From positions 1-64,000 of the forward strand of contig NZ_JNJB01000005.1 in the NCBI RefSeq assembly GCF_000701505.1: DNA of 64,000 bases, given 5' to 3'. The stretch is from Dyadobacter crusticola DSM 16708. Its GTDB lineage: Bacteria > Bacteroidota > Bacteroidia > Cytophagales > Spirosomataceae. The notes under the pieces are model-generated. The model ran no database searches. It worked only from the letters and a program-made list of their open reading frames with translations, and had not been told where the DNA came from. Positions 16,510 to 25,052 of the stretch are shown here, piece by piece (the stretch's first letter is position 1; each line of letters starts with the position of its first letter). The position numbers were made by a program, and so were the translations under genes.

Positions 16510-17115
16510 ATGAAAAAGACACTAACTCGTTCCCTGGCTTTTGTGGCATTTATGGTCGCGGTAAGCACAGCAAGCTACGCACAGTTCTCACTTGGACTAC
16601 AAGGTGGTATCGCCAAATCCGATGTGGAGGATTCTAAAACCGTTGCAGGTGGTGGTGTAAACTTACGCGTTTTCACTTCTCCGAAATTTGCATTCGGTGT
16701 GGCAGGTAAGATTTACGCAGATGGAAGCGACTACACCATCGCAGGACAGACACTTAGCAGCACAGGTACATTAATGCCGGTAACCGGTACGCTGGACTAT
16801 TTCTTCGCAGAGGGGGTAATCAGACCGTATATCGGTGGCGACGCAGGTGTTTACTTTTCGAAATACGATGCGAAATTCAATGGAAATACGATTATAGAAT
16901 CTTCCAAGCACAGCAACTTCGGCGCAGCGCCGCGGGCTGGTTTGGTGTTCGCATTCGGCAACCTGGGCATACAGGTAGAGGGTATTTACCATTTTGTCTT
17001 TGGTAACAAAAACCTGCGCTCCACAACCGGAAGTGCCAACAACATTGACTTTGAGTCGACCTCACAATTTGGTGGGGTGAATGTGGGTATTATCTTCGGT
17101 TTGGGAGGAAAGTAA
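16510..17115 (+). CDS. Outer-membrane beta-barrel protein
   Basis: The 201-residue protein has a signal peptide (MKKTLTRSLAFVAFMVAVST, cleaved after SYA) and a mature part of alternating hydrophobic strands rich in Gly and aromatics (FSLGLQGGIAKSD, VNLRVFTSPKFAFGVAGKIY, RPYIGGDAGVYFSKYD). This matches the small OmpA/OmpW-like porin family of Bacteroidota. The C-terminal strand ends GVNVGIIFGLGGK. It is monocistronic with its own terminator. The ligand or role is unknown. Confidence 0.82.
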   Translation: MKKTLTRSLAFVAFMVAVSTASYAQFSLGLQGGIAKSDVEDSKTVAGGGVNLRVFTSPKFAFGVAGKIYADGSDYTIAGQTLSSTGTLMPVTGTLDYFFAEGVIRPYIGGDAGVYFSKYDAKFNGNTIIESSKHSNFGAAPRAGLVFAFGNLGIQVEGIYHFVFGNKNLRSTTGSANNIDFESTSQFGGVNVGIIFGLGGK

Positions 17116-17135
17116 CAGCACCTGTACACATTCAG

Positions 17136-17162
17136 AAAACGCGCTCAACGGCGCGTTTTTTT
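17136..17162 (+). terminator. Hairpin terminator of the outer-membrane protein gene
   Basis: ACGCGC (17139-17144) pairs with GCGCGT (17151-17156), flanked by an A run and a run of T. It lies inside the nominal 5' extension of the next frame and so argues that the next gene starts after it. Confidence 0.75.
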
Positions 17163-17209
17163 GTTGTTGTCGGTTATCAAACCTAAATTGCCCGGAAAAA
17201 CACCTCCGC

Positions 17210-18112
17210 TTGAAACCTGCATTTCCATTCCATGAACAGCTTTCTCAATGGTTTTTGTCGATGGGTTTTCAATGCAGCCGGCAAACTCCCCTGGCGGGAT
17301 ATTTCAATGTACTCCATGTCCACGGCGAGCAGCGCATTTTACTTACTCTCGTACTTGTCGACTTTGATACCTGGGCAAATACGAGTGCGCCAACCCATTG
17401 GTCAGAATGCATTCAGTTTGTTGAAAGCGAGCGCGCGGCCGGCAGGAACTGCATATTAATCTGGGAGGATTTTTGGGTTAAAAAACGGGAGATCGTTCAA
17501 TCGCGCCTGCTAGCTTTACTAGGCAGAGCACACCGGATACCGGCTCGGCTTACGGTGGCCAAACGGATCGATAAGGCAGCTGCCGATGCATTCCTGGAAC
17601 AAAACCACCTGAATGGCGCGGTGATGGCGAAGTATAAATATGGGCTGTTTCTTCCTGCCCGCTATTTCAGGGTTTTGAGCAGTGCATTAATCCCGCCCGC
17701 TTCCAATGAACTGCTGGTAGCTGTGGCTACATTCAGCTTTCCACGGATTTTCAACAAGGATACGCAGCCGCTCCGTTCACACGAGCTGATCCGTTTTGCC
17801 AGTTTAGTGGACACCAATGTAGTTGGCGGGCTCGACAAATTGCTGCAGGCTTTTATACGAGACAAAATGCCGGGAGATATCATGACTTATGCGGATCTGG
17901 AATGGTCTGCGGGCAAGAGTTATGAGAAACTCGGCTTTGAAGAAATCATCAGAACCGCGCCGGAGGATATTTATCTTGATCCCATAAACATGGAGCGCAG
18001 CAATCAGAATGCATTTGAGGCTCCACACCTGCTTAATATCCGGAATATGGGCAGTATAAAATTTGTAAAAACTATTACTCCCACCTCAACCCGGCCTATC
18101 GATGAACATTGA
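17210..18112 (+). CDS. Uncharacterised protein with a GNAT-like core, upstream of miaA
   Basis: The open frame begins at 17081 but includes the terminator of the previous gene, so a start after 17165 is needed. A TTG at 17210 (KPAFPFHEQLSQWF next) gives 300 residues, and the first in-frame ATG is at 17264. The second half (RIDKAAADAFLEQNHLNGAV, LFLPARYF, ELLVAVATFSFPR, SHELIRFASL, GLDKLLQAFIRDKMPGDIMT, SYEKLGFE) follows the strand-helix order of an acyltransferase-like fold such as that in Mom-type and phage proteins. No characterised relative comes to mind. The 11 bp overlap with miaA means the two are translationally coupled. Confidence 0.7.
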   Translation: MKPAFPFHEQLSQWFLSMGFQCSRQTPLAGYFNVLHVHGEQRILLTLVLVDFDTWANTSAPTHWSECIQFVESERAAGRNCILIWEDFWVKKREIVQSRLLALLGRAHRIPARLTVAKRIDKAAADAFLEQNHLNGAVMAKYKYGLFLPARYFRVLSSALIPPASNELLVAVATFSFPRIFNKDTQPLRSHELIRFASLVDTNVVGGLDKLLQAFIRDKMPGDIMTYADLEWSAGKSYEKLGFEEIIRTAPEDIYLDPINMERSNQNAFEAPHLLNIRNMGSIKFVKTITPTSTRPIDEH

Positions 18113-19088
18113 AGCGCCTTTCCCGGTGATACTCGGCCCAACTGCCTCAGGAAAAACGCGCCTGGCGGTTAGGGTAGCACATGAGCTCGGAGGTGAGATC
18201 ATCAGCGCCGACTCGCGGCAGGTGTACCGGAACATGGATATCGGGACCGGCAAAGATCTTGACGAATACGAATCTGGCGGAAAGAAAATCCCCTACCATT
18301 TAATCGACATCGTGGAAGCAGGAATGCAGTATAATGTCAATGATTTCCAGCAGGATTTCAGCAGCGCTTTTAAGCAGATAGTAGACGCTCGGCGCGTTCC
18401 GGTCGTCTGCGGCGGCACAGGTTTTTACATTTACGCACTCCTGAAAGGTCACGCCTACTCGGCAATTCCGGTGAATGAAGCGTTGAGGGAAGTGCTGGAA
18501 AACAGTTCAGCGGAAGATCTGCTTACAAAATTCAACACCTATCAAACAAGCTACCAGGAGCTGGCCGACACTTCGACCCGCAAGCGACTGATTCGTGCAA
18601 TTGAGATATCAGAGTTCTTAACTAAAAACCCGCAGAAGCATGTAACCTTCGAGAGAAATGCGCTCTCGGACAATGCAATCATCTTTGGATTAAACCCGCC
18701 GGTGGAAGTACGCAGGCAACGCATTACTGCCCGCCTTCACGAGCGGCTTAACAATGGGTTGATTGACGAAGTGGCAGAGTTACTAAAAACCCTCTCCCCT
18801 TCCCAGCTTATTTATTATGGTTTGGAGTACAAGTACGTAACTCAATACCTCACCGGCGGACTCAGCTTAGAGGAAATGAAGACGAAACTGGAAACCGAAA
18901 TCCACCGTTTTGCCAAACGCCAGATGACTTTTTTCAGGAAAATGGAAAAGGATGGTCTGGTTATTTCATGGCTCCCGGACGATTGGGATGAAAGTGAAAA
19001 AACCAAGTTCATCACCAGCCGCTACCTGGAATTTAAATTATCAAAAAGTAAGATTAAACCACATCAAGCTACGTCCAATCTACAATGA
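18102..19088 (+). CDS. miaA: tRNA dimethylallyltransferase MiaA
   Basis: MiaA transfers a dimethylallyl group to N6 of A37 in tRNAs that read codons starting with U. The 328-residue protein shows the P-loop (ILGPTASGKTRLA), the ISADSRQVYRNMDIGTGK motif that binds isoprenoid and tRNA, IDIVEAGMQYNVNDFQ, and VVCGGTGFYIYALLKG. The tail (RFAKRQMTFFRKMEKDGLVISW) is the family C-terminus. It overlaps the upstream gene by 11 bp and the downstream membrane protein by 4 bp, so three genes form one operon. Confidence 0.95.
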   Translation: MNIEAPFPVILGPTASGKTRLAVRVAHELGGEIISADSRQVYRNMDIGTGKDLDEYESGGKKIPYHLIDIVEAGMQYNVNDFQQDFSSAFKQIVDARRVPVVCGGTGFYIYALLKGHAYSAIPVNEALREVLENSSAEDLLTKFNTYQTSYQELADTSTRKRLIRAIEISEFLTKNPQKHVTFERNALSDNAIIFGLNPPVEVRRQRITARLHERLNNGLIDEVAELLKTLSPSQLIYYGLEYKYVTQYLTGGLSLEEMKTKLETEIHRFAKRQMTFFRKMEKDGLVISWLPDDWDESEKTKFITSRYLEFKLSKSKIKPHQATSNLQ

Positions 19089-19537
19089 ACAAAAAAGTGA
19101 GCAGCCTGCTGTTGCTGCTGGTTTTAAGCATTACCGACGCCTACCTGCTGGCACATCCTAATCTGATCGGGAGGATAGGCGTTTTTGTATATAAACACAC
19201 CTATATACGCAACTTTCCCCGCGCCCTGCTGACGGTACTGCTCGTAGTTGGTATTTCGCTGATTTTGTGTGAGCTGGCCTATCGCTTCTTAAATAGGAGA
19301 AATGCATTGTTGCTATACGCCGCGCTGGGAGCAGTCGGCGTTGCCTGGTTCATTTACATTTACAGCACATTCTCGACGTTTTCGTACCGGCTTACAGGCA
19401 AGGCGTTTATCTACGGAGCCCACTTGCTGCCCATTATTTTGGTCGGACTTTTCAGCAGGTACCTTCTAAAAAGTTGGCTGTCAAAGCCGCAGCAGGAAGT
19501 GAAGCCAGGTGCAGGCGACCAGCCGGAAATAAGGTAA
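19085..19537 (+). CDS. Small integral membrane protein of unknown function
   Basis: The 150-residue protein starts inside the miaA stop codon (ATGA overlap). Hydrophobic segments lie at about 6-22, 43-60, 69-92 and 103-124 (SLLLLLVLSITDAYLLAHP; ALLTVLLVVGISLILCELAY; ALLLYAALGAVGVAWFIYIY; FIYGAHLLPIILVGLFSRYL), with a charged cytosolic tail ending QPEIR. No family is recognised. Translational coupling to miaA is the only functional clue. Confidence 0.75.
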   Translation: MNKKVSSLLLLLVLSITDAYLLAHPNLIGRIGVFVYKHTYIRNFPRALLTVLLVVGISLILCELAYRFLNRRNALLLYAALGAVGVAWFIYIYSTFSTFSYRLTGKAFIYGAHLLPIILVGLFSRYLLKSWLSKPQQEVKPGAGDQPEIR

Positions 19538-19852
19538 GTTTAAGTGAATGCAGGCTAACCGAAAGTGGCTTTAAAAGGCAGCCATATATTATTGGTACTA
19601 TTCCATTCTATTATAAAATATTATTGCTCAGCACTTGAAATTTCACAAATTAAACATGGATATTAATAGAAAATACGCGGTTTTTTAAGATATTGCGGCT
19701 TGTCCCGGGAACGTAAACAAGCGGTTCCGGAGCACTTAACACAAAATTAATTTGAAGGATAAGTAAATCAGTATCAAGCAAAATCTTTGGAATAAATTGA
19801 CCTGATTTGGACCTATCTCGTCATTAACCTTTTTAATTTTATTCTTAATTAT
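19538..19852. other. Gene-free stretch upstream of gltA
   Basis: No frame of useful length, RNA gene or clear hairpin is visible. The stretch is AT-rich near its 3' end and probably holds the gltA promoter, but no box pair fits the TTG/TAnnTTTG consensus convincingly. Confidence 0.5.
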
Positions 19853-21133
19853 ATGTCCCAAATAGCTGAATTGACCCTTGACGGTAAGAAGTATGAGTTT
19901 CCGGTAATTGAAGGAAGTGAGCAGGAAAAGGCGATAGATATTGCGAAACTACGTGACCAGACAGGGTATATTACTATTGACGCCGGCTACAAAAATACCG
20001 GTGCTACAAAAAGTGCCATTACATTTTTGGATGGTGAAGAAGGTATACTGAATTACAGAGGATATTCGATTGAGGATCTGGCTGAAAAGGCTTCGTTCCT
20101 GGAAGTAGCTTACCTGCTTATCTATGGTGAACTTCCTACTGAAAAACAATTCGCGGACTTTGAACATGAGATCAGAACGCATACACTCGTAAATGAGGAT
20201 ATGCGTAAAATTTTTGAAGGCTTTCCGGTGAATGCACACCCGATGGGCGTACTTTCTTCATTGGTCAGCGCAATGAGCTCCTTCTACCCCGACGCGGAAC
20301 AGAGCGGCGAGGAAGTAACCCAGCTGCACATCATCCGCCTGCTTTCCAAGTTGCCCACAATTGCAACCTGGTCATACAAAAAATCACAGGGACATCCGGT
20401 TAACTACCCGCAGAATGACCTTGATTATTGCTCTAACTTCCTGAATATGATGTTTTCGCTCCCTGTGGCGAAATACAATGTAGATCCGGTTGTTTCAGCT
20501 GCATTAAATAAACTATTGATCCTCCACGCAGACCACGAGCAAAACTGCTCAACGTCAACAGTGAGGTTGGTGGGATCCTCTCATGCAAACATTTACTCTT
20601 CCATTTCCGCGGGTATCAGCGCATTGTGGGGCCCGCTCCACGGAGGTGCCAACCAGGAAGTGATCGAGATGCTGGAAGCCATTAAAAACGACGGTGGCGA
20701 TACGCAGAAATACATCGATATGGCCAAAGACAAAACCAGCGGCTTCCGTTTGTTTGGCTTCGGTCACCGCGTTTACAAAAACTTCGACCCGCGCGCGCGC
20801 ATCATCAAGAAGGCCGCAGACGACGTTTTAAGCAAATTAGGTATTAATGATCCCGTTTTGGAAATCGCTCAAAAGCTTGAAAAAGCGGCATTGGAAGATG
20901 AATACTTCGTACAACGCAAGCTTTATCCAAACGTCGATTTCTACTCCGGAATTATTTACCGCGCATTGGGCATCCCAACCAATATGTTCACGGTAATGTT
21001 CGCAATCGGCCGTCTACCAGGCTGGATCGCACAATGGAAAGAAATGCGCACCAACAAAGAACCGATCGGCCGCCCACGTCAGGTGTATGTAGGCGCGCCA
21101 AAGAGAGATTTTGTTCCGATGAGTGAGAGGTAA
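19853..21133 (+). CDS. gltA: Citrate synthase
   Basis: The enzyme condenses acetyl-CoA and oxaloacetate to citrate at the entry of the TCA cycle. The 426-residue length fits the type II bacterial enzyme. Catalytic motifs are present: LHADHEQNCSTSTVRLVGSS (first His), SAGISALWGPLHGGANQEVI (second His), FGFGHRVYKNFDPRARI (third His), and the Asp in YPNVDFYSGIIYRALGIP. The C-terminus (RPRQVYVGAPKRDFVPMSER) is typical. The gene stands alone and is followed by an unusual palindrome. Confidence 0.96.
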   Translation: MSQIAELTLDGKKYEFPVIEGSEQEKAIDIAKLRDQTGYITIDAGYKNTGATKSAITFLDGEEGILNYRGYSIEDLAEKASFLEVAYLLIYGELPTEKQFADFEHEIRTHTLVNEDMRKIFEGFPVNAHPMGVLSSLVSAMSSFYPDAEQSGEEVTQLHIIRLLSKLPTIATWSYKKSQGHPVNYPQNDLDYCSNFLNMMFSLPVAKYNVDPVVSAALNKLLILHADHEQNCSTSTVRLVGSSHANIYSSISAGISALWGPLHGGANQEVIEMLEAIKNDGGDTQKYIDMAKDKTSGFRLFGFGHRVYKNFDPRARIIKKAADDVLSKLGINDPVLEIAQKLEKAALEDEYFVQRKLYPNVDFYSGIIYRALGIPTNMFTVMFAIGRLPGWIAQWKEMRTNKEPIGRPRQVYVGAPKRDFVPMSER

Positions 21134-21135
21134 AT

Positions 21136-21233
21136 AATTTTGAATGAATGAATGAATGAATGATTGAATGTTCATTAGAATATATTCAATCATTCAGTCA
21201 TTCAATCATTTAGTCATTCACTCATTCAAAATT
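21136..21233. repeat. 98 bp palindrome built of GAAT/ATTC tetranucleotides between convergent genes
   Basis: The left half reads AATTTTGAATGAATGAATGA and continues in GAAT units to about 21169; the right half is the imperfect complement in ATTC/ATTCA units, ending TCATTCAAAATT at 21233. The palindrome exactly fills the gap between the stops of gltA and pdxH and would form a hairpin in either transcript, so it probably ends both. Confidence 0.75.
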
Positions 21234-21234
21234 G

Positions 21235-21876
21235 TCAAGGCGAAAGCCTCTCTATCTTCCAGATTCCACTTTCCTCCTTCGTAAATGCCAGCCTGTCGTG
21301 CAATCTGCTTGGCCTTCCTTGCCAGAACTCTATAAAATCAGGCACAACGCGGTAGCCGCCCCAGTGCGGCGGGCGTGGTACTTCTGTTCCTTCGAACCTA
21401 GCTTCGGTCTCTCTGGTCTTTTCTTCCAAAAACTCCCTGTCGGGAATGATGTCACTTTGATGCGAAACCCAGGCGCCGATCTGGCTGCCTCTTGGCCTGA
21501 CAGAAAAGTATTCGTTTGATTCTGCCTCGCTGGTTTTAGCAGCCCTGCCTTCTACCCTCACCTGACGTTCAAGCTCCTTCCAGAAAAAAGTGAGCGCCAC
21601 GTGGCTGTTCTCCTGAATTTGCCGCCCCTTCTTGCTTTCATAATTGGTAAAAAAAGAAAAGCCGGCTTCGTCCAGGTCTTTGAGGAGCACGACGCGAGCA
21701 GAGGGACGACCTTCTGAGACAGTACTCAGGAGCATTGCATTCGCTTCCGAAACGCCCGCCTTCAAAGCTTCATCAAACCATAACCTGAACTGTTTCAGCG
21801 GGTCAGGGTTCAGATCGTGTTCACGCAGACCCTGCAAATGATAATCGTGACGGATTTTGGCAATATTATGATCCAT
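21235..21876 (-). CDS. pdxH: Pyridoxamine 5'-phosphate oxidase
   Basis: PdxH makes pyridoxal phosphate from the pyridoxine or pyridoxamine phosphates, using FMN. The 213-residue protein shows the FMN-binding start (NAMLLSTVSEGRPSARVVLL), FFTNYESKKGRQIQENSHVA, RQVRVEGRA, RPRGSQIGAWVSHQSDII and the C-terminal PPHWGGYRVVPDFIEFWQGR with RLHDR. All fit the family without gaps. It is convergent with gltA and divergent from the DUF349 gene. Confidence 0.95.
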   Translation of the reverse strand: MDHNIAKIRHDYHLQGLREHDLNPDPLKQFRLWFDEALKAGVSEANAMLLSTVSEGRPSARVVLLKDLDEAGFSFFTNYESKKGRQIQENSHVALTFFWKELERQVRVEGRAAKTSEAESNEYFSVRPRGSQIGAWVSHQSDIIPDREFLEEKTRETEARFEGTEVPRPPHWGGYRVVPDFIEFWQGRPSRLHDRLAFTKEESGIWKIERLSP

Positions 21877-21980
21877 TTGGCACTAATATGTGATGTTGGG
21901 AGCTCAAAATTAGCCATTTCAAGGGAAAGATTATTAGATTTGTAATCCGGAGAAGACGTACTTACGAAACAAGAATCACG

Positions 21981-23885
21981 ATGGCACAAGAACAACAAGA
22001 AGGGGTCAGGAGCGACGAGCAGGAGGACCTGGAACCAAAAACGATTGACACCCTTGAAATTGATCTTAACAATGAGTTAACCGAAGAGCATGAGGAGGCA
22101 GCGCCGGATGTTGATTATACCCAACTATCGAAAGAACAGTTGGTTAGCTTGTTAGAGAACGAACTGGAAGCTATCCGGGCTGAGGGTGCTAAGCCTGCAC
22201 AGCTAAAAAAGGCCGAAGCGGTTGCGAAAGAGATACGCCCGGTTCTTGATCAAATAAAATTTAAGGAAAGAGAAACCGCTTTGCAGGCATATATCGCTGA
22301 CAATGGAAGCGAAGAAGGTTTCGAATACAAGTACGACGCCGAAACACAGAAAATTGATTCTCTGAGCCGGGAGATCAAGGGTTTGAAGAACTCGTATTAC
22401 CAGTCTCAGGAGAAAGAAAAAGAAAAGAATTTCAATGTAAAAACTGCCTTGCTGCAGCGCTTGCGCCTGTTACTCGACGAAGAAGGCGGCCGCGAAACAG
22501 ACGCGACTGGATTGAAATCAAGCTGGGAGGAATTCAAGAAGATTCAGGAGGAATGGAAAGCAGCAGGTAACATCGCTTCTCCGCACAACGGGACACTCTG
22601 GGCGACCTACAATGCCTTGATTGACAGGTATTTTAGCAACAGAAATATATATTTTGAATTAAAAGAACTAGACAGGCGCCGCAATGCAGACCTGAAAGCG
22701 GAACTTTGTGAGAAGGTAGAAGAGTTGGGCAAATCATTGGAAAACCGGCCAATGACCAAGGAGATCCTGAACGAGGCAAACCACATTTTCGAAGAGTACA
22801 AGCACCTTGGCCCTGCCCCGAAAGATGAGCAGGAGAAGTTGTGGCAGCGTTTTAAAGAAGCACTGGATGTACTTTACAATGCGCAAAGAGGACAGTTTGC
22901 TGAGCAGAAGAAGTTGATGCACGAAAATTATGAGCAGAAACAGGCCATCTATGAAGCGATCGTCCCATTCACCACGTACAATTCAGGTAGTATTAAAGAA
23001 TGGAATGCGAAGACCAAAGAGATCATGGCTTACCAGGATCAATGGGTTGCATTGAAAGGAATAATGCCGCGGGAAGAAGGTAAAGAGCTTAGCAAGAAGT
23101 TCTGGGCTGCATTGAAAACCTTTTTCAATAACAAAGGTGAGTTTTTCCGTCAGCTGGAATCGAAAAGAGAGCAGAATCTGGAACAGAAAACCCAGCTCTG
23201 CGAAGAAGCCGAAGCACTGCTTGCAACCGGAGAAGACAATCCGGCGACTACTCAGAAAGTGATCGAGCTGCAAAAGAGATGGAAGGCGATCGGTCAGGTT
23301 CCAGAAAAGTATAAGGATACCATTTACGACCGCTTTAAAAAAGCATGCGATGCCTACTTCGACCAGAAACGCGCAAAGAATAAGGTTGTTGAAGAAGAAT
23401 TCGAAGGTAACCTTTCACGCAAAATTGAGTTGATCGAGCGCATTGAAGCAGCTGCGAAAAACAAGGACGAATCGTCGCTGAACCTGCTGAATGCATTCAA
23501 GAGCGAGTGGGCCTCCATTGGTTTTGTACCCAAAAAGGACATGCAAGGTATTCAGAAGCGCTACATCGCAGCGATCAATACTTATGTAGGAGCAATTGGT
23601 CAGCTATCCAGTAAAGAGAAAGAGCAGGCTGTGCTTGAAAGCGAAGTAGAGTTGGCAAGAGACGGCGAGAGCAGCCGGACGCTTTACCGTAAAGAAAGCG
23701 ATATCCGCCGCAAGATCACCCAGCTTGAAAATGACATCGCGCTTTGGCAGAATAACATCGAGTTCTTCGCAAAGTCGAAAACTTCCGACCGCCTGAAAGC
23801 GGATTTTGAAAGAAAGATCAATGCGGCGCTGAGCCAGCTGGATGAGTTGAAACATCAACTTACTATTATTCAGGAAGCTATCTAA
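21981..23885 (+). CDS. DUF349-domain coiled-coil protein
   Basis: The 634-residue protein has an acidic N-terminus (about 60 residues rich in Glu/Asp) followed by repeated helical DUF349 units. Their conserved tryptophans appear in SSWEEFKKIQEEWKAAGNI, LWQRFKEALDVLY, IMAYQDQWVALKGIMPREE, VIELQKRWKAIGQVPEKYKD and FKSEWASIGFVPKKDMQGIQ. The C-terminal 110 residues form a coiled coil. Bacteroidota proteins with this layout are common but have no firm function. The gene ends 38 bp before the promoter of tRNA-Thr. Confidence 0.88.
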   Translation: MAQEQQEGVRSDEQEDLEPKTIDTLEIDLNNELTEEHEEAAPDVDYTQLSKEQLVSLLENELEAIRAEGAKPAQLKKAEAVAKEIRPVLDQIKFKERETALQAYIADNGSEEGFEYKYDAETQKIDSLSREIKGLKNSYYQSQEKEKEKNFNVKTALLQRLRLLLDEEGGRETDATGLKSSWEEFKKIQEEWKAAGNIASPHNGTLWATYNALIDRYFSNRNIYFELKELDRRRNADLKAELCEKVEELGKSLENRPMTKEILNEANHIFEEYKHLGPAPKDEQEKLWQRFKEALDVLYNAQRGQFAEQKKLMHENYEQKQAIYEAIVPFTTYNSGSIKEWNAKTKEIMAYQDQWVALKGIMPREEGKELSKKFWAALKTFFNNKGEFFRQLESKREQNLEQKTQLCEEAEALLATGEDNPATTQKVIELQKRWKAIGQVPEKYKDTIYDRFKKACDAYFDQKRAKNKVVEEEFEGNLSRKIELIERIEAAAKNKDESSLNLLNAFKSEWASIGFVPKKDMQGIQKRYIAAINTYVGAIGQLSSKEKEQAVLESEVELARDGESSRTLYRKESDIRRKITQLENDIALWQNNIEFFAKSKTSDRLKADFERKINAALSQLDELKHQLTIIQEAI

Positions 23886-23923
23886 AAGCAGCAAAAAAGT
23901 TTAGAAAAAAATAACGCAAAATG

Positions 23924-23954
23924 TTGCTTTATATAGTCTACAAGCCTACTTTTG
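23924..23954 (+). promoter_or_regulatory. Promoter of tRNA-Thr
   Basis: TTG (23924-23926) and TACTTTTG (23947-23954) are 20 bp apart, fitting the Bacteroidota consensus, and lie about 45 bp upstream of the mature tRNA. Confidence 0.75.
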
Positions 23955-23998
23955 CACCATGATAACGGAACAAACACCGACATCATAAAATAAAAAAG

Positions 23999-24071
<73 letters not shown>

Positions 24072-24082
24072 CTTGAAAATTC

Positions 24083-24114
24083 AAAGCACTTAACAATCTG
24101 TTAAGTGCTTTTTT
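24083..24114 (+). terminator. Terminator of tRNA-Thr
   Basis: AAAGCACTTAACA (24083-24095) pairs with TGTTAAGTGCTTT (24099-24111) and is followed by T residues, 11 bp after the tRNA. Confidence 0.85.
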
Positions 24115-24233
24115 GTTTTAATTAAATAAGTTGGTAGTCTCAATTAATTAGCCCAGCCTCAATCGATTTCTTTTTTGTATCTTGTTGTGGAAATTGTTAT
24201 TCGTAACATTTTAGAGGTTTTAACTGACAGATT

Positions 24234-24410
24234 ATGAAATATACAGGCAATACAATATCAAAGCCAGTTGTCGGTAAAGAAGCGAAAACGTTACTTAAAG
24301 CCGTCAACTCCGGTAGTCACGTTGCATCCGATCAAGGTAGAGTGACAGCAAAGAAGATTGCAGAAAAGATATTTCAACAGCAGAAAAAAAATGGTGCAAT
24401 CAAGATTTGA
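24234..24410 (+). CDS. Small basic protein, putative antitoxin of the GNAT module
   Basis: The ATG at 24234 opens a 58-codon frame that begins MKYTGNTISKPVVGKEAKTL and ends QQQKKNGAIKI, with stop at 24408-24410. It is basic and helical in its second half, with no known antitoxin domain visible and no similarity to the ribbon-helix-helix partners usual for GNAT toxins. It overlaps the acetyltransferase gene by 20 bp in another frame, so the two are coupled. Size, order and overlap are those of an antitoxin-toxin operon; that reading is inference. Confidence 0.65.
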   Translation: MKYTGNTISKPVVGKEAKTLLKAVNSGSHVASDQGRVTAKKIAEKIFQQQKKNGAIKI

Positions 24411-24981
24411 CGGAATTGACTTTTCTGAAGCTGTTGTTAAAGAATTAAACCCTGACCTGGATAATCTAGGCCAGGGTTTTAAATGTATAAGAAATGACTT
24501 TGCAACTTATATTAAGGGGCGTAAAATCCGGAATGAATGTAAAGCCTTAACAAGCAGGTGCTGGGTAATTGAGCATGATGAGAAAATCGCAGCATACATT
24601 ACCCTTATGGCTGATAAGTTAATGACCGAATTGCCGCTGTTAAAAAATGAAGGCGTGGGATATATCACCTTTCCAGCAATAAAAATTGGCTGGCTTGCAT
24701 CCGACAAGCGTGCAAAAGGTGCAGGCACTAGGCTTTTAGAGTGGGCTTTGGAATATGTTACTACTGACCTCATTAATCGAGTAGGTATTAGATTTATTAC
24801 AGTTGATGCACTGTATGACCCTGATACAGGCTATGACATTTCTGGGTATTATGAAAGGTTTGGCTTTAAATATGTAAATCCTGAGGAAGTTATTCCACCT
24901 CCATGCAATTTCCGGACTATGTACTATGACATAAAGGCTGTACTTGACGAGCTGGAAGCTTTGCACGCTGCTAAGGATTAG
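24391..24981 (+). CDS. GNAT acetyltransferase, TacT/AtaT-like putative toxin
   Basis: The ATG at 24391 starts a 196-residue protein. GNAT landmarks of tRNA-acetylating toxins are present: an early GFKCIRNDF segment, the strand VIEHDEKIAAYITL, the acetyl-CoA-binding stretch KIGWLASDKRAKGAGTRLLE, the strand VGIRFITVDALYD and the closing YYERFGFKYV. A longer frame from 24358 is less likely, because it would enlarge the overlap. The gene is AT-richer than its neighbours and lies just after a tRNA gene, which fits horizontal acquisition. Known relatives acetylate aminoacyl-tRNA; the activity of this protein is inferred only. Confidence 0.75.
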   Translation: MVQSRFDGIDFSEAVVKELNPDLDNLGQGFKCIRNDFATYIKGRKIRNECKALTSRCWVIEHDEKIAAYITLMADKLMTELPLLKNEGVGYITFPAIKIGWLASDKRAKGAGTRLLEWALEYVTTDLINRVGIRFITVDALYDPDTGYDISGYYERFGFKYVNPEEVIPPPCNFRTMYYDIKAVLDELEALHAAKD

Positions 24982-25052
24982 CATTATTAATAATTAAATA
25001 AGCAAACTCAATAAAATCTACATTCCAGATTCTTGCGCCAGGCAATAATTCT

